DNA of 51,592 nt from Lachnospiraceae bacterium (lineage in GTDB: Bacteria > Bacillota > Clostridia > Lachnospirales > Lachnospiraceae). The stretch is from positions 1 to 51,592 of the forward strand of contig JAFTVQ010000042.1 of NCBI GenBank assembly GCA_017461865.1. Reading direction: 5' to 3'. Positions 14,960 through 23,260 of the stretch are shown here, one piece after another; position 1 is the first letter of the stretch; each line of letters starts with the position of its first letter. The position numbers and the translations under genes were made by a program. The notes beneath the pieces are model-generated. The model was given only the letters and a program-made list of their open reading frames with translations, was not told the origin of the DNA and did not search any database.

Positions 14960-15796
14960 ATGTTATTTGGACAAAAACAGTTAATGGTCATTGTAAAAAA
15001 AGTGGAATTCGGTGTATATCTTGCCGAGTCGATAGAAGATGGGGAAAACAGGGTGCTTTTGCCGGGGAAGCAGGTTCCGGCCGGAGCAAATGTCGGAGAC
15101 GGGATTGAAGTGTTTCTGTACAAAGATTCGCAGGACCGGCCGATTGCGACAACCAATACACCGAAGCTAACCCTCGGTGAGACGGCGCGGCTTAAGGTAG
15201 TTTCCGTCGGTAAAGTCGGGGCCTTTTTGGACTGGGGACTGGAGAAGGATTTGTTTCTTCCGTTCCGTGAACAGATCGTAAAGGTCAAAGAGGGTGATGA
15301 GGTAATTGTGGCGCTCTATTTGGATAAGAGCAGCCGTCTCTGCGCGACCATGCGGATTTATCCTTATCTTTTAACGGAAAGTCCTTATCAGGCGGAGGAT
15401 GAAGTGACGGGAACCATTTATGAGATCAGCCGGAATTTCGGCGCCTTTGTGGCGGTGGATGATAAGTACTCTGCGCTGATTGCCAAGAAAGAACTGTACG
15501 GGGAACTTAAGGTTCTTCAGAAGGTGACGGCGAGAGTCATTAAAGTGAAAGAGGACGGGAAGCTGGATCTTTCCGTTCGCCAGAAAGCCCATTTGCAGAT
15601 GGATAAGGATGCGGAGACGTTGTTGGATTTGCTTGCAAAAAACGGAGGAAAGCTTCCGATCGGAGATAAATCCACACCGGATAAGATCCGCAGCTGGACC
15701 GGTATGAGTAAAAATGAGTTCAAGCGTGCAGCAGGCCGGTTATATAAAGAGCGTAAAATTGTGGTGGAAGCGGAGAAGATCTTCACTGCCCCTTAA
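14960..15796 (+). CDS. CvfB/YitL-like S1 RNA-binding protein
   Basis: A 278-residue protein with the layout of CvfB (conserved virulence factor B): consecutive S1-type beta-barrels (about residues 5-60, 68-130 with GKVGAFLDWGLEKDLFLPF, and 145-210 with NFGAFVAVDDKYSALI) followed by a winged-helix-like C-terminus (GDKSTPDKIRSWTGMSKNEFKRAAGRLYKERKI). Family members bind RNA and affect virulence gene expression in Staphylococcus; the target here is unknown. It probably shares a transcript with the upstream thioesterase. A new promoter begins on its stop codon. Confidence 0.87.
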   Translation: MLFGQKQLMVIVKKVEFGVYLAESIEDGENRVLLPGKQVPAGANVGDGIEVFLYKDSQDRPIATTNTPKLTLGETARLKVVSVGKVGAFLDWGLEKDLFLPFREQIVKVKEGDEVIVALYLDKSSRLCATMRIYPYLLTESPYQAEDEVTGTIYEISRNFGAFVAVDDKYSALIAKKELYGELKVLQKVTARVIKVKEDGKLDLSVRQKAHLQMDKDAETLLDLLAKNGGKLPIGDKSTPDKIRSWTGMSKNEFKRAAGRLYKERKIVVEAEKIFTAP

Positions 15797-15825
15797 TTGC
15801 ATTTTCGGATAACATGCATTATACT
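15797..15825 (+). promoter_or_regulatory. Promoter upstream of the small hypothetical / CPBP gene
   Basis: TTGCAT (15797-15802), 17-base spacer, TATACT (15820-15825). It starts immediately after the preceding stop codon. Confidence 0.8.
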
Positions 15826-15863
15826 GGGAGAAACTGACTATAAAAACAAAAAGGAGACATCAA

Positions 15864-16097
15864 ATGAAAGTGCAGAATATTACAGATATAGAAAAGTTTT
15901 TTGAGGTGGTTGACAGTTGCATGGGGAAGGTGGAACTTGTGACCGGAGAGGGAGACAGACTGAATTTAAAGTCTAAACTTTCCCAGTATGTGTCGCTGGC
16001 TAACATTTTTTCGGATGATTCAATCGGGGAGCTGGAGCTTCTTGCATATGAACCGGAAGATATTAACAAATTAGTAAACTTTATGATGAACGATTAG
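15864..16097 (+). CDS. Conserved-looking small hypothetical protein
   Basis: A 77-residue soluble protein (MKVQNITDIEKFFEVVDSCMG...) with AAAAAGGAGACATCAA ribosome site directly before its ATG and its own promoter, which strongly supports that it is real. No signal peptide or membrane segment; moderately acidic with alternating helix and strand character. I do not recognise the family. It is followed by a CPBP protease gene 3 bases later. Confidence 0.75.
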   Translation: MKVQNITDIEKFFEVVDSCMGKVELVTGEGDRLNLKSKLSQYVSLANIFSDDSIGELELLAYEPEDINKLVNFMMND

Positions 16098-16100
16098 GAT

Positions 16101-17054
16101 ATGAATTCAAAAAAAGTCAATTGGTTATTTACATCTATTATTATATTAAATGTGCTTGTGATTATTTTGGCAGCATTGTATCCGGAAGGGATTTCCATCG
16201 GAATGCTTCCGGCGCTTTTGGTCAGTCAGGCAATGATTTTCGTGCCTGCAGCCTTGTTTTTGGTTTTTACCAAAACAAAGCCGTCGGATCTGATACAAAT
16301 GGCAAAGCCGAAGTGGTCCCTGTCGCTGCTGGTTGTGCTGATCACGTTTATGATTATGCCGCTGATTACTGCTGTGAACGCGCTTTCCATGCTGTTTGTG
16401 GAAAATGAGGTAACCAACATGCAGGCGCTGTTTTTGGAAGTGCCGTGGTGGCTGCTGATTTTAGTTGTGGGTTTTGTGGGGCCGTTCAGCGAGGAGGCGG
16501 TTTTTCGCGGTGTGATTTATCACGGATACAGGCGGAGCGGAAGGTTTGTTGCGGCGATGCTCATGTCTTCCGTGCTGTTTGGTTTGATGCATCTGAATTT
16601 TAATCAGATGAGTTATGCAATCGTGGTAGGAATTGTGGGAGTGCTGTTAATTGAGGGAACGGGAAGTATTTTTTACAGTATCCTGTTTCATGCCACAATC
16701 AATACGAGTAATGTACTTATGATGCTTTCGCAGGATCCGGCGACTTCGTCCATGGATGCGGCGCAGACACAGGAAATGGTGGAATCGCTTATGAAAATGC
16801 CGTATCGTGAGGCGATGTGTGTTGTCTGTGCGGTTTATATTTTGATTGCCTGCGTGACAACATCTATTGCAGGATGTCTGTATTATTTGATTTTGAAAAA
16901 AGAAGGAAGAACGGAGCATGTCCGTCTGTTGTTTGCAAAAGAAGGCAAATCTGCCGTTCGTGAACAAAACCAAAAAATCTGGTCATGGCCTCTTGTGATA
17001 TCCATGGTGCTGTGTCTGATATACATGATTGCAGAAATTGCATTGATAAAGTAG
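16101..17054 (+). CDS. CPBP-family intramembrane metalloprotease (Abi)
   Basis: A 317-residue multi-pass membrane protein of the CPBP (CAAX protease/bacteriocin-processing, PF02517) family. Catalytic motifs are all present: EExxxR at E131, E132 and R136 (SEEAVFRG), the second motif HLNFN with H164, and HATIN with H197 and N201. About eight hydrophobic segments are visible, with a large cytosolic loop near residues 208-232. Members process peptides or anchor proteins in the membrane; the substrate here is unknown. It begins 3 bases after the 77-residue gene and is followed 16 bases later by a GT26 gene. Confidence 0.88.
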   Translation: MNSKKVNWLFTSIIILNVLVIILAALYPEGISIGMLPALLVSQAMIFVPAALFLVFTKTKPSDLIQMAKPKWSLSLLVVLITFMIMPLITAVNALSMLFVENEVTNMQALFLEVPWWLLILVVGFVGPFSEEAVFRGVIYHGYRRSGRFVAAMLMSSVLFGLMHLNFNQMSYAIVVGIVGVLLIEGTGSIFYSILFHATINTSNVLMMLSQDPATSSMDAAQTQEMVESLMKMPYREAMCVVCAVYILIACVTTSIAGCLYYLILKKEGRTEHVRLLFAKEGKSAVREQNQKIWSWPLVISMVLCLIYMIAEIALIK

Positions 17055-17070
17055 TAAAAGGTGACTGATT

Positions 17071-17751
17071 ATGAAACATATGCAGGTGCTTGGTGTAGAG
17101 CTTAAGGATTATTCCGTGCGGGAAGCCATGCGAAAGGTGGATTTTTTTCTGCGTGACGGCAGGGTTGCAACCATTGCCTATATTTCTTCGCTTGGTCTTA
17201 TGAAAGCGGAAAATTCGCCGGAATTGAAAACGTTTTTGTCCGAGATGGATATGACGGTGGCGTCAGACGCTGATATTTTGCGTGCCGGCGGAGTTGCCGT
17301 CCGGAGCAGAATAAAAGAAATAGAAAATGATGAGTTTTTGGAAGAGTTTTTAAAAAAGCTCGTCAGGGGCAGAAAGAAGATATATCTGTTGTCCGATACC
17401 GGGGAACAGTTGGGGATTTTGGAAGAGGCTGTCCGGGATTATCAGCCGAACATCGATATTGTCGGGATGTTTTCCATGGATAAACTGGAACATGATGAGG
17501 ATTATCTGATCAATGAAATGAACGGACTTATGCCTCATGTACTTATTTCCAATATATCGTCTCCGCTCAGGGAACAGTTTTTTGAAAATCATCATATGAA
17601 AATGAATGTGAGCATATGGTTGATGCTCAAAGATAAAATGATATTTGCTTCACAAAACAGAGGACCGGCCCGAAAGTTGGGTGACCGTATTATGAAAATG
17701 ATGTTCCGAAAAAAGGCGGAAAAGTACCAAAATGATAAGAGCGAACAGTAG
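17071..17751 (+). CDS. WecG/TagA/CpsF-family glycosyltransferase (GT26)
   Basis: A 226-residue protein resembling GT26 enzymes, which transfer ManNAc or related sugars to lipid-linked acceptors in teichoic acid and polysaccharide synthesis. Visible family traits are the N-terminal VLGVELKDYSVREAM segment, AYISSLGLMKAENSPELK, the conserved acidic loop ASDADILRAGGV (about 70-81), the KIYLLSDTGEQLGILEEA strand-turn-helix and the basic C-terminal tail (ARKLGDRIMKMMFRKKAEK) that usually contacts the membrane. It lies outside the other glycosyltransferase cluster of this window (43-50 kb), so its acceptor is unclear. A second in-frame ATG lies at 17080. It is closed by a strong terminator. Confidence 0.7.
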   Translation: MKHMQVLGVELKDYSVREAMRKVDFFLRDGRVATIAYISSLGLMKAENSPELKTFLSEMDMTVASDADILRAGGVAVRSRIKEIENDEFLEEFLKKLVRGRKKIYLLSDTGEQLGILEEAVRDYQPNIDIVGMFSMDKLEHDEDYLINEMNGLMPHVLISNISSPLREQFFENHHMKMNVSIWLMLKDKMIFASQNRGPARKLGDRIMKMMFRKKAEKYQNDKSEQ

Positions 17752-17757
17752 TCGGAA

Positions 17758-17798
17758 GGCTTTGCAAGAGATTGTATTCTTTTGCAAAGTCTTTTTTT
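17758..17798 (+). terminator. Intrinsic terminator after the GT26 gene
   Basis: A 13-bp stem (17758-17770 with 17779-17791, two G-T wobbles), loop ATTGTATT, and seven T. Confidence 0.93.
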
Positions 17799-17894
17799 GA
17801 ATAAAATTGCATAAAAAAGTAGGCGAAATCAGTAGATTTTTTTGTCAAAATGTTTTAAAATGAAAAAAGTAATGTGCAAAAGGTATTTATGAGG

Positions 17895-17922
17895 TTGCAA
17901 ATATTTGTGAAAAATGTATAAA
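17895..17922 (+). promoter_or_regulatory. Promoter of the cdaR-type/ftsEX operon
   Basis: TTGCAA (17895-17900), 16-base spacer, TATAAA (17917-17922). Confidence 0.7.
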
Positions 17923-17929
17923 AGTTGGT

Positions 17930-17943
17930 ATTACATTTGTAAT
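17930..17943. promoter_or_regulatory. Palindrome ATTACA-TT-TGTAAT, possible operator
   Basis: A perfect 6-2-6 inverted repeat lying at the expected transcription start and 17 bases before the regulator's ATG. Its place suggests an autoregulatory repressor site; the binding protein is not known. Confidence 0.5.
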
Positions 17944-17960
17944 GGAAAGGGAGCGGGGAT

Positions 17961-19049
17961 ATGATTTCAAATCAGATACTGCAAAATACGTTGGATGGGT
18001 TAAAAGCAATTTCGAGGGTAGATTTTTCCGTGATTGATACGGACGGTAAGACAGTAGCTACCACGGAAGACAGGGAGCCGGACTATATGTCGGCGGTGAT
18101 TGATTTTGTAAAGTCACCGGCGGACAGCCAGGAGGTTTCAAAGTTCCAGTTTTTTAAGATTTATGATGAGCAGACAGTGGAATATGTGCTGGTTGCCACA
18201 GGTTCCGGGGAAGATGTTTACATGGTCGGAAAGATGGCGACATTCCAGATTCAAAATCTGCTTGTTGCTTACAAGGAGCGGTTTGATAAGGATAATTTTA
18301 TCAAAAATCTTCTTCTTGATAATCTTCTGCTTGTGGATATTTACAGCCGGTCCAAGAAGCTCCATATCCGTATGGAGGCGCCTCGTACCGTCATGATTGT
18401 CGAGGCCGGAGAAGGCAAAGATGTCAATTCCGTGGAGATGGTGCGCGCACATCTGGCAGCCGGAAACAGAGATTTTATTACGGCGGTGGATGAGAACAGT
18501 GTAATCATCGTGAAGGAGACGGAAGAAGAAAATGCCAAGGCTGAACTGGAGCAGACAGCGGCGGGAATCATTGCGGCGTTGGAAAAAGAGGGTGCGGCCA
18601 AGGTACATATTGCGTACGGAAGTATGGCGGGAGAACTGAAGGAAGTGAGCCGTTCTTATAAGGAAGCCAGAATGGCGCTGGATGTAGGAAAGATTTTCTT
18701 TGATGAGAGACAGGTCATTGCTTACAGCGAGCTCGGTATCGGCCGTCTGATTTATCAGCTTCCGATTCCTCTTTGTAAAATGTTCATCCGTGAAATTTTC
18801 GGAACAAAGAGCCCGGATGATTTTGACGAGGAGACGATTGTGACAATCAACAAGTTCTTTGAGAACAGCCTGAACGTATCCGAGACTTCCAGACAGTTGT
18901 TTATTCACAGAAATACACTTGTCTATCGCCTGGACAAACTTCAGAAGAGTACCGGGCTGGATTTGAGGGTGTTTGAGGATGCCATCACCTTTAAGATTGC
19001 CATGATGGTTGCTAAGTACATGAAATATATGGAAAATTTTGAGTATTAA
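17961..19049 (+). CDS. CdaR/PucR-family transcriptional regulator
   Basis: A 362-residue regulator. The N-terminus (about 1-110) resembles a small-molecule sensor of the sugar-diacid-recognition or PAS type (DFSVIDTDGKTVATTED...). The middle (about 115-260) has the degenerate GGDEF-like fold of this family, including YGSMAGELKEVSRSYKEARMALDVG. The C-terminus (about 300-358) is the PucR helix-turn-helix: FFENSLNVSETSRQLFIHRN and LVYRLDKLQKSTGLDLR. The ligand is unknown. It heads an operon that continues into ftsE (gap of 22 bases), which is odd for a family best known for purine or diacid catabolism. Confidence 0.85.
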   Translation: MISNQILQNTLDGLKAISRVDFSVIDTDGKTVATTEDREPDYMSAVIDFVKSPADSQEVSKFQFFKIYDEQTVEYVLVATGSGEDVYMVGKMATFQIQNLLVAYKERFDKDNFIKNLLLDNLLLVDIYSRSKKLHIRMEAPRTVMIVEAGEGKDVNSVEMVRAHLAAGNRDFITAVDENSVIIVKETEEENAKAELEQTAAGIIAALEKEGAAKVHIAYGSMAGELKEVSRSYKEARMALDVGKIFFDERQVIAYSELGIGRLIYQLPIPLCKMFIREIFGTKSPDDFDEETIVTINKFFENSLNVSETSRQLFIHRNTLVYRLDKLQKSTGLDLRVFEDAITFKIAMMVAKYMKYMENFEY

Positions 19050-19071
19050 TGACGAAGGAGAAACGAATTCT

Positions 19072-19758
19072 ATGATTACATTACAGAATGTTGTAAAGGC
19101 ATATTCTACCGGAGCCCCGGCTTTGAATGATATCAGTCTTCAGATTGATGCCGGAGAATTTGTGTTCATTGTAGGAGACAGCGGATCGGGCAAGTCGACA
19201 TTGATTAAACTTCTGCTTCGGGAGCTGCTTCCGACTTCGGGTAAAATTGTTGTAAACGACATGGATGTTGCAGCGCTGCGCCACAGACAGATACCGAAGT
19301 ATCGCCGCAGTCTCGGCGTGGTATTCCAGGATTTCCGTTTGCTGAAGGACCGGAACGTATATGAAAACGTTGCGTTTGCACAGCGTATTGTTCAGACGCC
19401 GAACAAGCAGATTAAGAAAAATGTGCCGTCTATTTTGTCCACCGTGGGACTGGCCGGAAAATATAAGGCGAGACCCCGTCAGCTTTCCGGTGGAGAACAG
19501 CAGCGTGTGGCACTTGCAAGAGCATTGGTAAACAATCCTCCGATTCTCCTGGCGGATGAGCCGACGGGAAATCTGGATCCGAAGAATTCGTGGGAAATCA
19601 TGAAGTTGTTGGAAGAAATCAACGCAAGAGGAACTACGGTGCTTGTGGTAACGCACAACCGTGAGATTGTCAATGCGATGAAAAAGCGTGTAATTACCAT
19701 GAACAAAGGCGTAATTGTCAGTGATGAGAAGGAAGGTACATACATCGATGAGATTTAG
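19072..19758 (+). CDS. ftsE: Cell-division ABC transporter ATPase FtsE
   Basis: The 228-residue ATPase that drives conformational change in FtsX to activate a peptidoglycan hydrolase at the division site. Walker A is GDSGSGKST (35-43), followed by Q-loop VVFQDFRLL, the ABC signature LSGGEQQRVALARAL, Walker B ILLADEPTGNLD and the H-loop VVTHN. The ATG at 19072 is chosen over the upstream in-frame TTG because GAAGGAG lies at 19054-19060 and MITLQNVVKAY matches family N-termini. Its 3' end overlaps ftsX by 11 bases. Confidence 0.95.
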   Translation: MITLQNVVKAYSTGAPALNDISLQIDAGEFVFIVGDSGSGKSTLIKLLLRELLPTSGKIVVNDMDVAALRHRQIPKYRRSLGVVFQDFRLLKDRNVYENVAFAQRIVQTPNKQIKKNVPSILSTVGLAGKYKARPRQLSGGEQQRVALARALVNNPPILLADEPTGNLDPKNSWEIMKLLEEINARGTTVLVVTHNREIVNAMKKRVITMNKGVIVSDEKEGTYIDEI

Positions 19759-20647
19759 TACATTAGTTTATACAATAAAACAAGGTATCGTAAATATTTT
19801 TCGGAACAAGTGGTATTCGTTGGCGTCTATGGCTACAATCAGCGCATGTCTTTTTATGTTTGGTATTTTTTATGCGGTGGTGGCCAACTTCCAGTATATT
19901 GTGAAGGAAGCGCAGGAAGGCGTGGCAGTCACAGTGTTCTTTAATGAAGATACCACGGATGAGCGGATTTCCGAAATCGGTGAGATGATCGAGAAAAGAG
20001 CGGAAGTGTCCCATGTGAATTTTGTCTCCTCCGACGAGGCGTGGGAAAACTTTAAAGATGTCTATCTGGGCGAGTACGCAGACGGTTTCGGGGATGACAA
20101 TCCGATCAAAGACTCGGAAAACTATGAAGTATATCTGAATGATGTGTCCATGCAGGAAAATCTTGTTACCTACATTGAGTCCATCAGCGGCGTGAGAAAG
20201 GTGAACCGTTCTGAGATTACGGCGAACACATTGTCGGGTATGAACCGTCTGATCGGTTATGTGTCTGTGGGAATTATTGCCATTCTTTTGGCAGTATCTG
20301 TGTTCCTGATAAGCAATACGGTTACAATCGGAATTTCTGTCCGGAAAGAAGAGATTAACATTATGAAATATATCGGTGCGACCGATTTCTTTGTACGGGC
20401 ACCTTTTGTTATTGAAGGTATGCTGATCGGAGCAATCGGATCACTGATTCCGCTTACGATTATTTACTTTATTTACAACAGTGTGATTTCGTATGTATCT
20501 ACAAGATTCCAGATGCTTTCACAGCTTCTTAAGTTTTTGTCGGTAGAGCAGGTGTTCCAGATTCTGATTCCTGTTTCGCTTATGATTGGTATCGGAATCG
20601 GTTTTATCGGAAGTTTTTCGACGGTTCGCAAACATATTCGTGTCTGA
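19748..20647 (+). CDS. ftsX: Cell-division protein FtsX
   Basis: The 299-residue membrane subunit of FtsEX. The start at 19748 (MRFSTLVYTIKQGIVNIFRN) matches FtsX N-termini and follows GGAAGG by 11 bases; it lies inside the last codons of ftsE. Topology is as expected: an amphipathic N-terminus, a first membrane segment (about 22-44), an extracellular domain (about 45-160) with acidic strand-rich sequence, then three membrane segments (about 165-190, 220-245, 265-290). Typical elements include ALLAVSVFLISNTV-like and SVRKEEINIMKYIGAT. The extracellular domain would contact the PcsB-like protein encoded next. Confidence 0.95.
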   Translation: MRFSTLVYTIKQGIVNIFRNKWYSLASMATISACLFMFGIFYAVVANFQYIVKEAQEGVAVTVFFNEDTTDERISEIGEMIEKRAEVSHVNFVSSDEAWENFKDVYLGEYADGFGDDNPIKDSENYEVYLNDVSMQENLVTYIESISGVRKVNRSEITANTLSGMNRLIGYVSVGIIAILLAVSVFLISNTVTIGISVRKEEINIMKYIGATDFFVRAPFVIEGMLIGAIGSLIPLTIIYFIYNSVISYVSTRFQMLSQLLKFLSVEQVFQILIPVSLMIGIGIGFIGSFSTVRKHIRV

Positions 20648-20682
20648 TTTTGAATATGAAATATTGTACGGGAGTTAACAGG

Positions 20683-21912
20683 ATGCTTAATACAAAAAGA
20701 TGGTTGGGATTTTTGCTGGCGGTTTTGATGCTTGCAATTGTTCCGTGTTCCGTTTTGGCTGATACAAAGGAAAGCCTGGACGAGAAAATCAAAAGCGAGT
20801 CCAGTGCTTTAGACAGCGCGCAGGATGAAAAGAAGGATCTCCAGAGCAATCTGGAAGCGGCGGAAGCCCTGAAGGAATCTTTGGAAGAAACGAAGGATGA
20901 ATTGTCTCAGCACGTGGTAGAATTGGATAGTGAAATGAGTCAGGTGACTTACAAACTCTCCGAGGTGGAAGACTTGCTTGCAGATAAGCAGAAAGAGCTT
21001 GAGGAGACCGAAAAGAAACTGGCCGAGGCAAAGGTGGATGTACAAAAACAGTATGAGGATATGAAAATCCGTATTCAGTTCATGTATGAGCACGGCACTA
21101 TGTCCTTTTTGGAAATTCTTCTGTCCTGCTCCAGTTTCAGTGAGCTTTTAAATAAAGCAGAGTATATAGAACAGGTTTCTGCTTATGACCGGGAAATGCT
21201 GGATTATTACGAGGAAACCAAAAAGAATATAGAGGAGCTGGAAAAGGAACTGGGAGACCAGAAAGAAATTCTGGTGTCGGTAAGAAATGATGTAAAAAGT
21301 CAGCAGGATGAGATGTCAGGACTGATTGAAGAAAAGCAGAATCAGATAGAGAAATATCAGAAAGACATCAAAAACAAGGAAGAGGCGATCAAAGAGTATG
21401 AGGCGATGATTGCGGAGCAGGATGCAGTCATTCGCGCATTGGAAGCATCGGTGGCTGCGGCAAAAGCAAAACGTGCTCAGCTTGATGTTTCCGGAAACGG
21501 AACGGGAGACAGTTCTTACAGCGGAGGAACTTTCTGTTGGCCGGCGCCGTCCTATACAAGAATTTCCGATGATTACGGTTATCGTAACCATCCGATTCTC
21601 GGAGTAAAGCAGTTCCACAACGGAGTGGATATGGCGGCACCGAGCGGAAGTAATATACTGGCTGCGGCCGGAGGAAGTGTGGTTGCTGCTACTTACAATG
21701 CAACGATGGGAAATTACGTGATGATTGATCACGGAGGAGAATTGTATACGATTTATATGCACGCGTCTGCATTGTATGTGTCTGCGGGAGATACCGTATC
21801 GAAGGGTGATCTCATTGCGGCGGTGGGATCCACCGGCCGGTCCACGGGACCGCACCTTCATTTCGGAGTGCGTTTGAACGGAAGTTATGTGAGTCCGTGG
21901 AATTATTTATAG
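20683..21912 (+). CDS. PcsB/CwlO-like peptidoglycan hydrolase (coiled coil + M23 LytM)
   Basis: A 409-residue secreted protein. The ATG at 20683 has GGGAG 8 bases upstream and starts a clear signal peptide (MLNTKRWLGFLLAVLMLAIV...VLA). A long glutamate/lysine-rich coiled coil follows (about 30-260), with a short non-coil island (YEHGTMSFLEILLSCSSF) typical of PcsB-type proteins. The C-terminal M23 domain (about 290-409) carries QFHNGVDM (zinc-binding His and Asp), YTIYMHAS and GPHLHFGV. Position directly after ftsEX supports the FtsEX-activated role known for PcsB and CwlO. It is likely an endopeptidase cutting cross-link peptides at the septum or side wall. Confidence 0.93.
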   Translation: MLNTKRWLGFLLAVLMLAIVPCSVLADTKESLDEKIKSESSALDSAQDEKKDLQSNLEAAEALKESLEETKDELSQHVVELDSEMSQVTYKLSEVEDLLADKQKELEETEKKLAEAKVDVQKQYEDMKIRIQFMYEHGTMSFLEILLSCSSFSELLNKAEYIEQVSAYDREMLDYYEETKKNIEELEKELGDQKEILVSVRNDVKSQQDEMSGLIEEKQNQIEKYQKDIKNKEEAIKEYEAMIAEQDAVIRALEASVAAAKAKRAQLDVSGNGTGDSSYSGGTFCWPAPSYTRISDDYGYRNHPILGVKQFHNGVDMAAPSGSNILAAAGGSVVAATYNATMGNYVMIDHGGELYTIYMHASALYVSAGDTVSKGDLIAAVGSTGRSTGPHLHFGVRLNGSYVSPWNYL

Positions 21913-21928
21913 TTAGAAGGTAATAAGA

Positions 21929-23260
21929 TTGAGTGATAATTGGCATAATGTAAACGGAACAGAAGAAAAAGAATATACAGGTCAGGAACTGGTAGACCGT
22001 ATTTCGGAGGAAAAACGGGAGCGTAAAGCAATAAAGCGCAACTGGTTTATGGGGGGAATCATTGTCGGCCTTGTAATTGCATTGATGCTTTCCTGTGTGG
22101 TTTATCTGGTCGGAATGAAAAAAAACAATGCAGCTTATGTGCGTCTTGCAGGCAGTGCGTCCGCAGAAACTACCGACGCGGAAGATTCGGTTCTGAATTC
22201 GCAGGTCGGACAGAAACTCAGTATTTTGGAGGACAGTATCCAGGAGTATTATCTGGGAGATGTCACCAATGAACAGTTGGAGAACGGTCTCTACAGGGGA
22301 CTGGTGGAAGCGACCGGAGATCCGTATGCAGAATACTACACGGAAGAAGAGCTGGAAGAACTCAAAGAATCCACCAGCGGGATTTATTACGGGATAGGTG
22401 CCTATGTAGGTATTGATGCGGAAACTCAGTGTTGCAAAATATCCGGTGTAATTGATAATGCGCCGGCCCAGGAAGCAGGGTTACAGGCGGAGGATATTAT
22501 TGTTGAGGTGGACGGAACCAGTACAAGAGGAATGGCGACTACGGATGTGGTGATGCTCATAAAGGGCGAGGAGCACACAGATGTAGTGCTCACGATCTAT
22601 CGGAAGGGCGAGCCGGAGTATTTGGACATCACGGTGACGCGCCGTAAAGTGGAAGCTCCTACCGTAGAATATGAAATGATGGAAGATGGTATGGCGTACA
22701 TTCAGATTACGCAGTTTGAAACAGTGACCATCGATCAGTTTGCAGAGAAATTGGAGCAGGCAAGAAGCGAAGGTATGAAGGGTCTCATCATTGATTTGCG
22801 CGGAAATCCGGGCGGAACACTGCAAAGCGCGGTGGAAATTGCACGGATGATTTTACCGAAAGGTCTTGTCGTATATATGGAAGATAAAAACGGAGAGCGT
22901 GAGGAGTACAGCTGTGACGGTAAACAGCAGCTGGAAGTGCCTCTGGTTGTTCTTGTGGATGACAACAGTGCATCGGCTGCGGAAATTCTTGCCGGAGCAG
23001 TAAAGGATTACGGAATCGGAACGCTGGTGGGCGTCACGACCTTCGGAAAAGGAATTGTTCAAAAAGTATTCGGAATTACGGATGGTTCCGGTGTGAAACT
23101 TACCATCAGCCATTACTATACACCGAAGGGAAATGACATTCATGAGGTCGGTATAGAACCTGATGTGGAAGTGAAACTTGATACAGAAAAATATGTAGAG
23201 GACGGAAGTGACAACCAGCTGGAGCGTGCAAAGGAAATTCTGTCAGAGGAAATGAAATAA
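21929..23260 (+). CDS. ctpA: Carboxy-terminal processing protease (S41, CtpA/CtpB)
   Basis: A 443-residue membrane-anchored serine protease starting at TTG, 8 bases after AGAAGG. One membrane segment (about 40-63) follows a short cytosolic tail. The PDZ domain (about 155-230) contains IDNAPAQEAGLQAEDIIVEVDG. The S41 core has RGNPGGTLQSAVEIA, and the catalytic dyad is S349 (DDNSASAAEI) and K374 (TTFGKGIVQ), with the 25-residue separation seen in CtpB (S309/K334). Such proteases trim or degrade exported proteins. Lying between pcsB and a GT14 gene, it could process a component of the FtsEX-PcsB system; that is inference. Confidence 0.93.
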   Translation: MSDNWHNVNGTEEKEYTGQELVDRISEEKRERKAIKRNWFMGGIIVGLVIALMLSCVVYLVGMKKNNAAYVRLAGSASAETTDAEDSVLNSQVGQKLSILEDSIQEYYLGDVTNEQLENGLYRGLVEATGDPYAEYYTEEELEELKESTSGIYYGIGAYVGIDAETQCCKISGVIDNAPAQEAGLQAEDIIVEVDGTSTRGMATTDVVMLIKGEEHTDVVLTIYRKGEPEYLDITVTRRKVEAPTVEYEMMEDGMAYIQITQFETVTIDQFAEKLEQARSEGMKGLIIDLRGNPGGTLQSAVEIARMILPKGLVVYMEDKNGEREEYSCDGKQQLEVPLVVLVDDNSASAAEILAGAVKDYGIGTLVGVTTFGKGIVQKVFGITDGSGVKLTISHYYTPKGNDIHEVGIEPDVEVKLDTEKYVEDGSDNQLERAKEILSEEMK

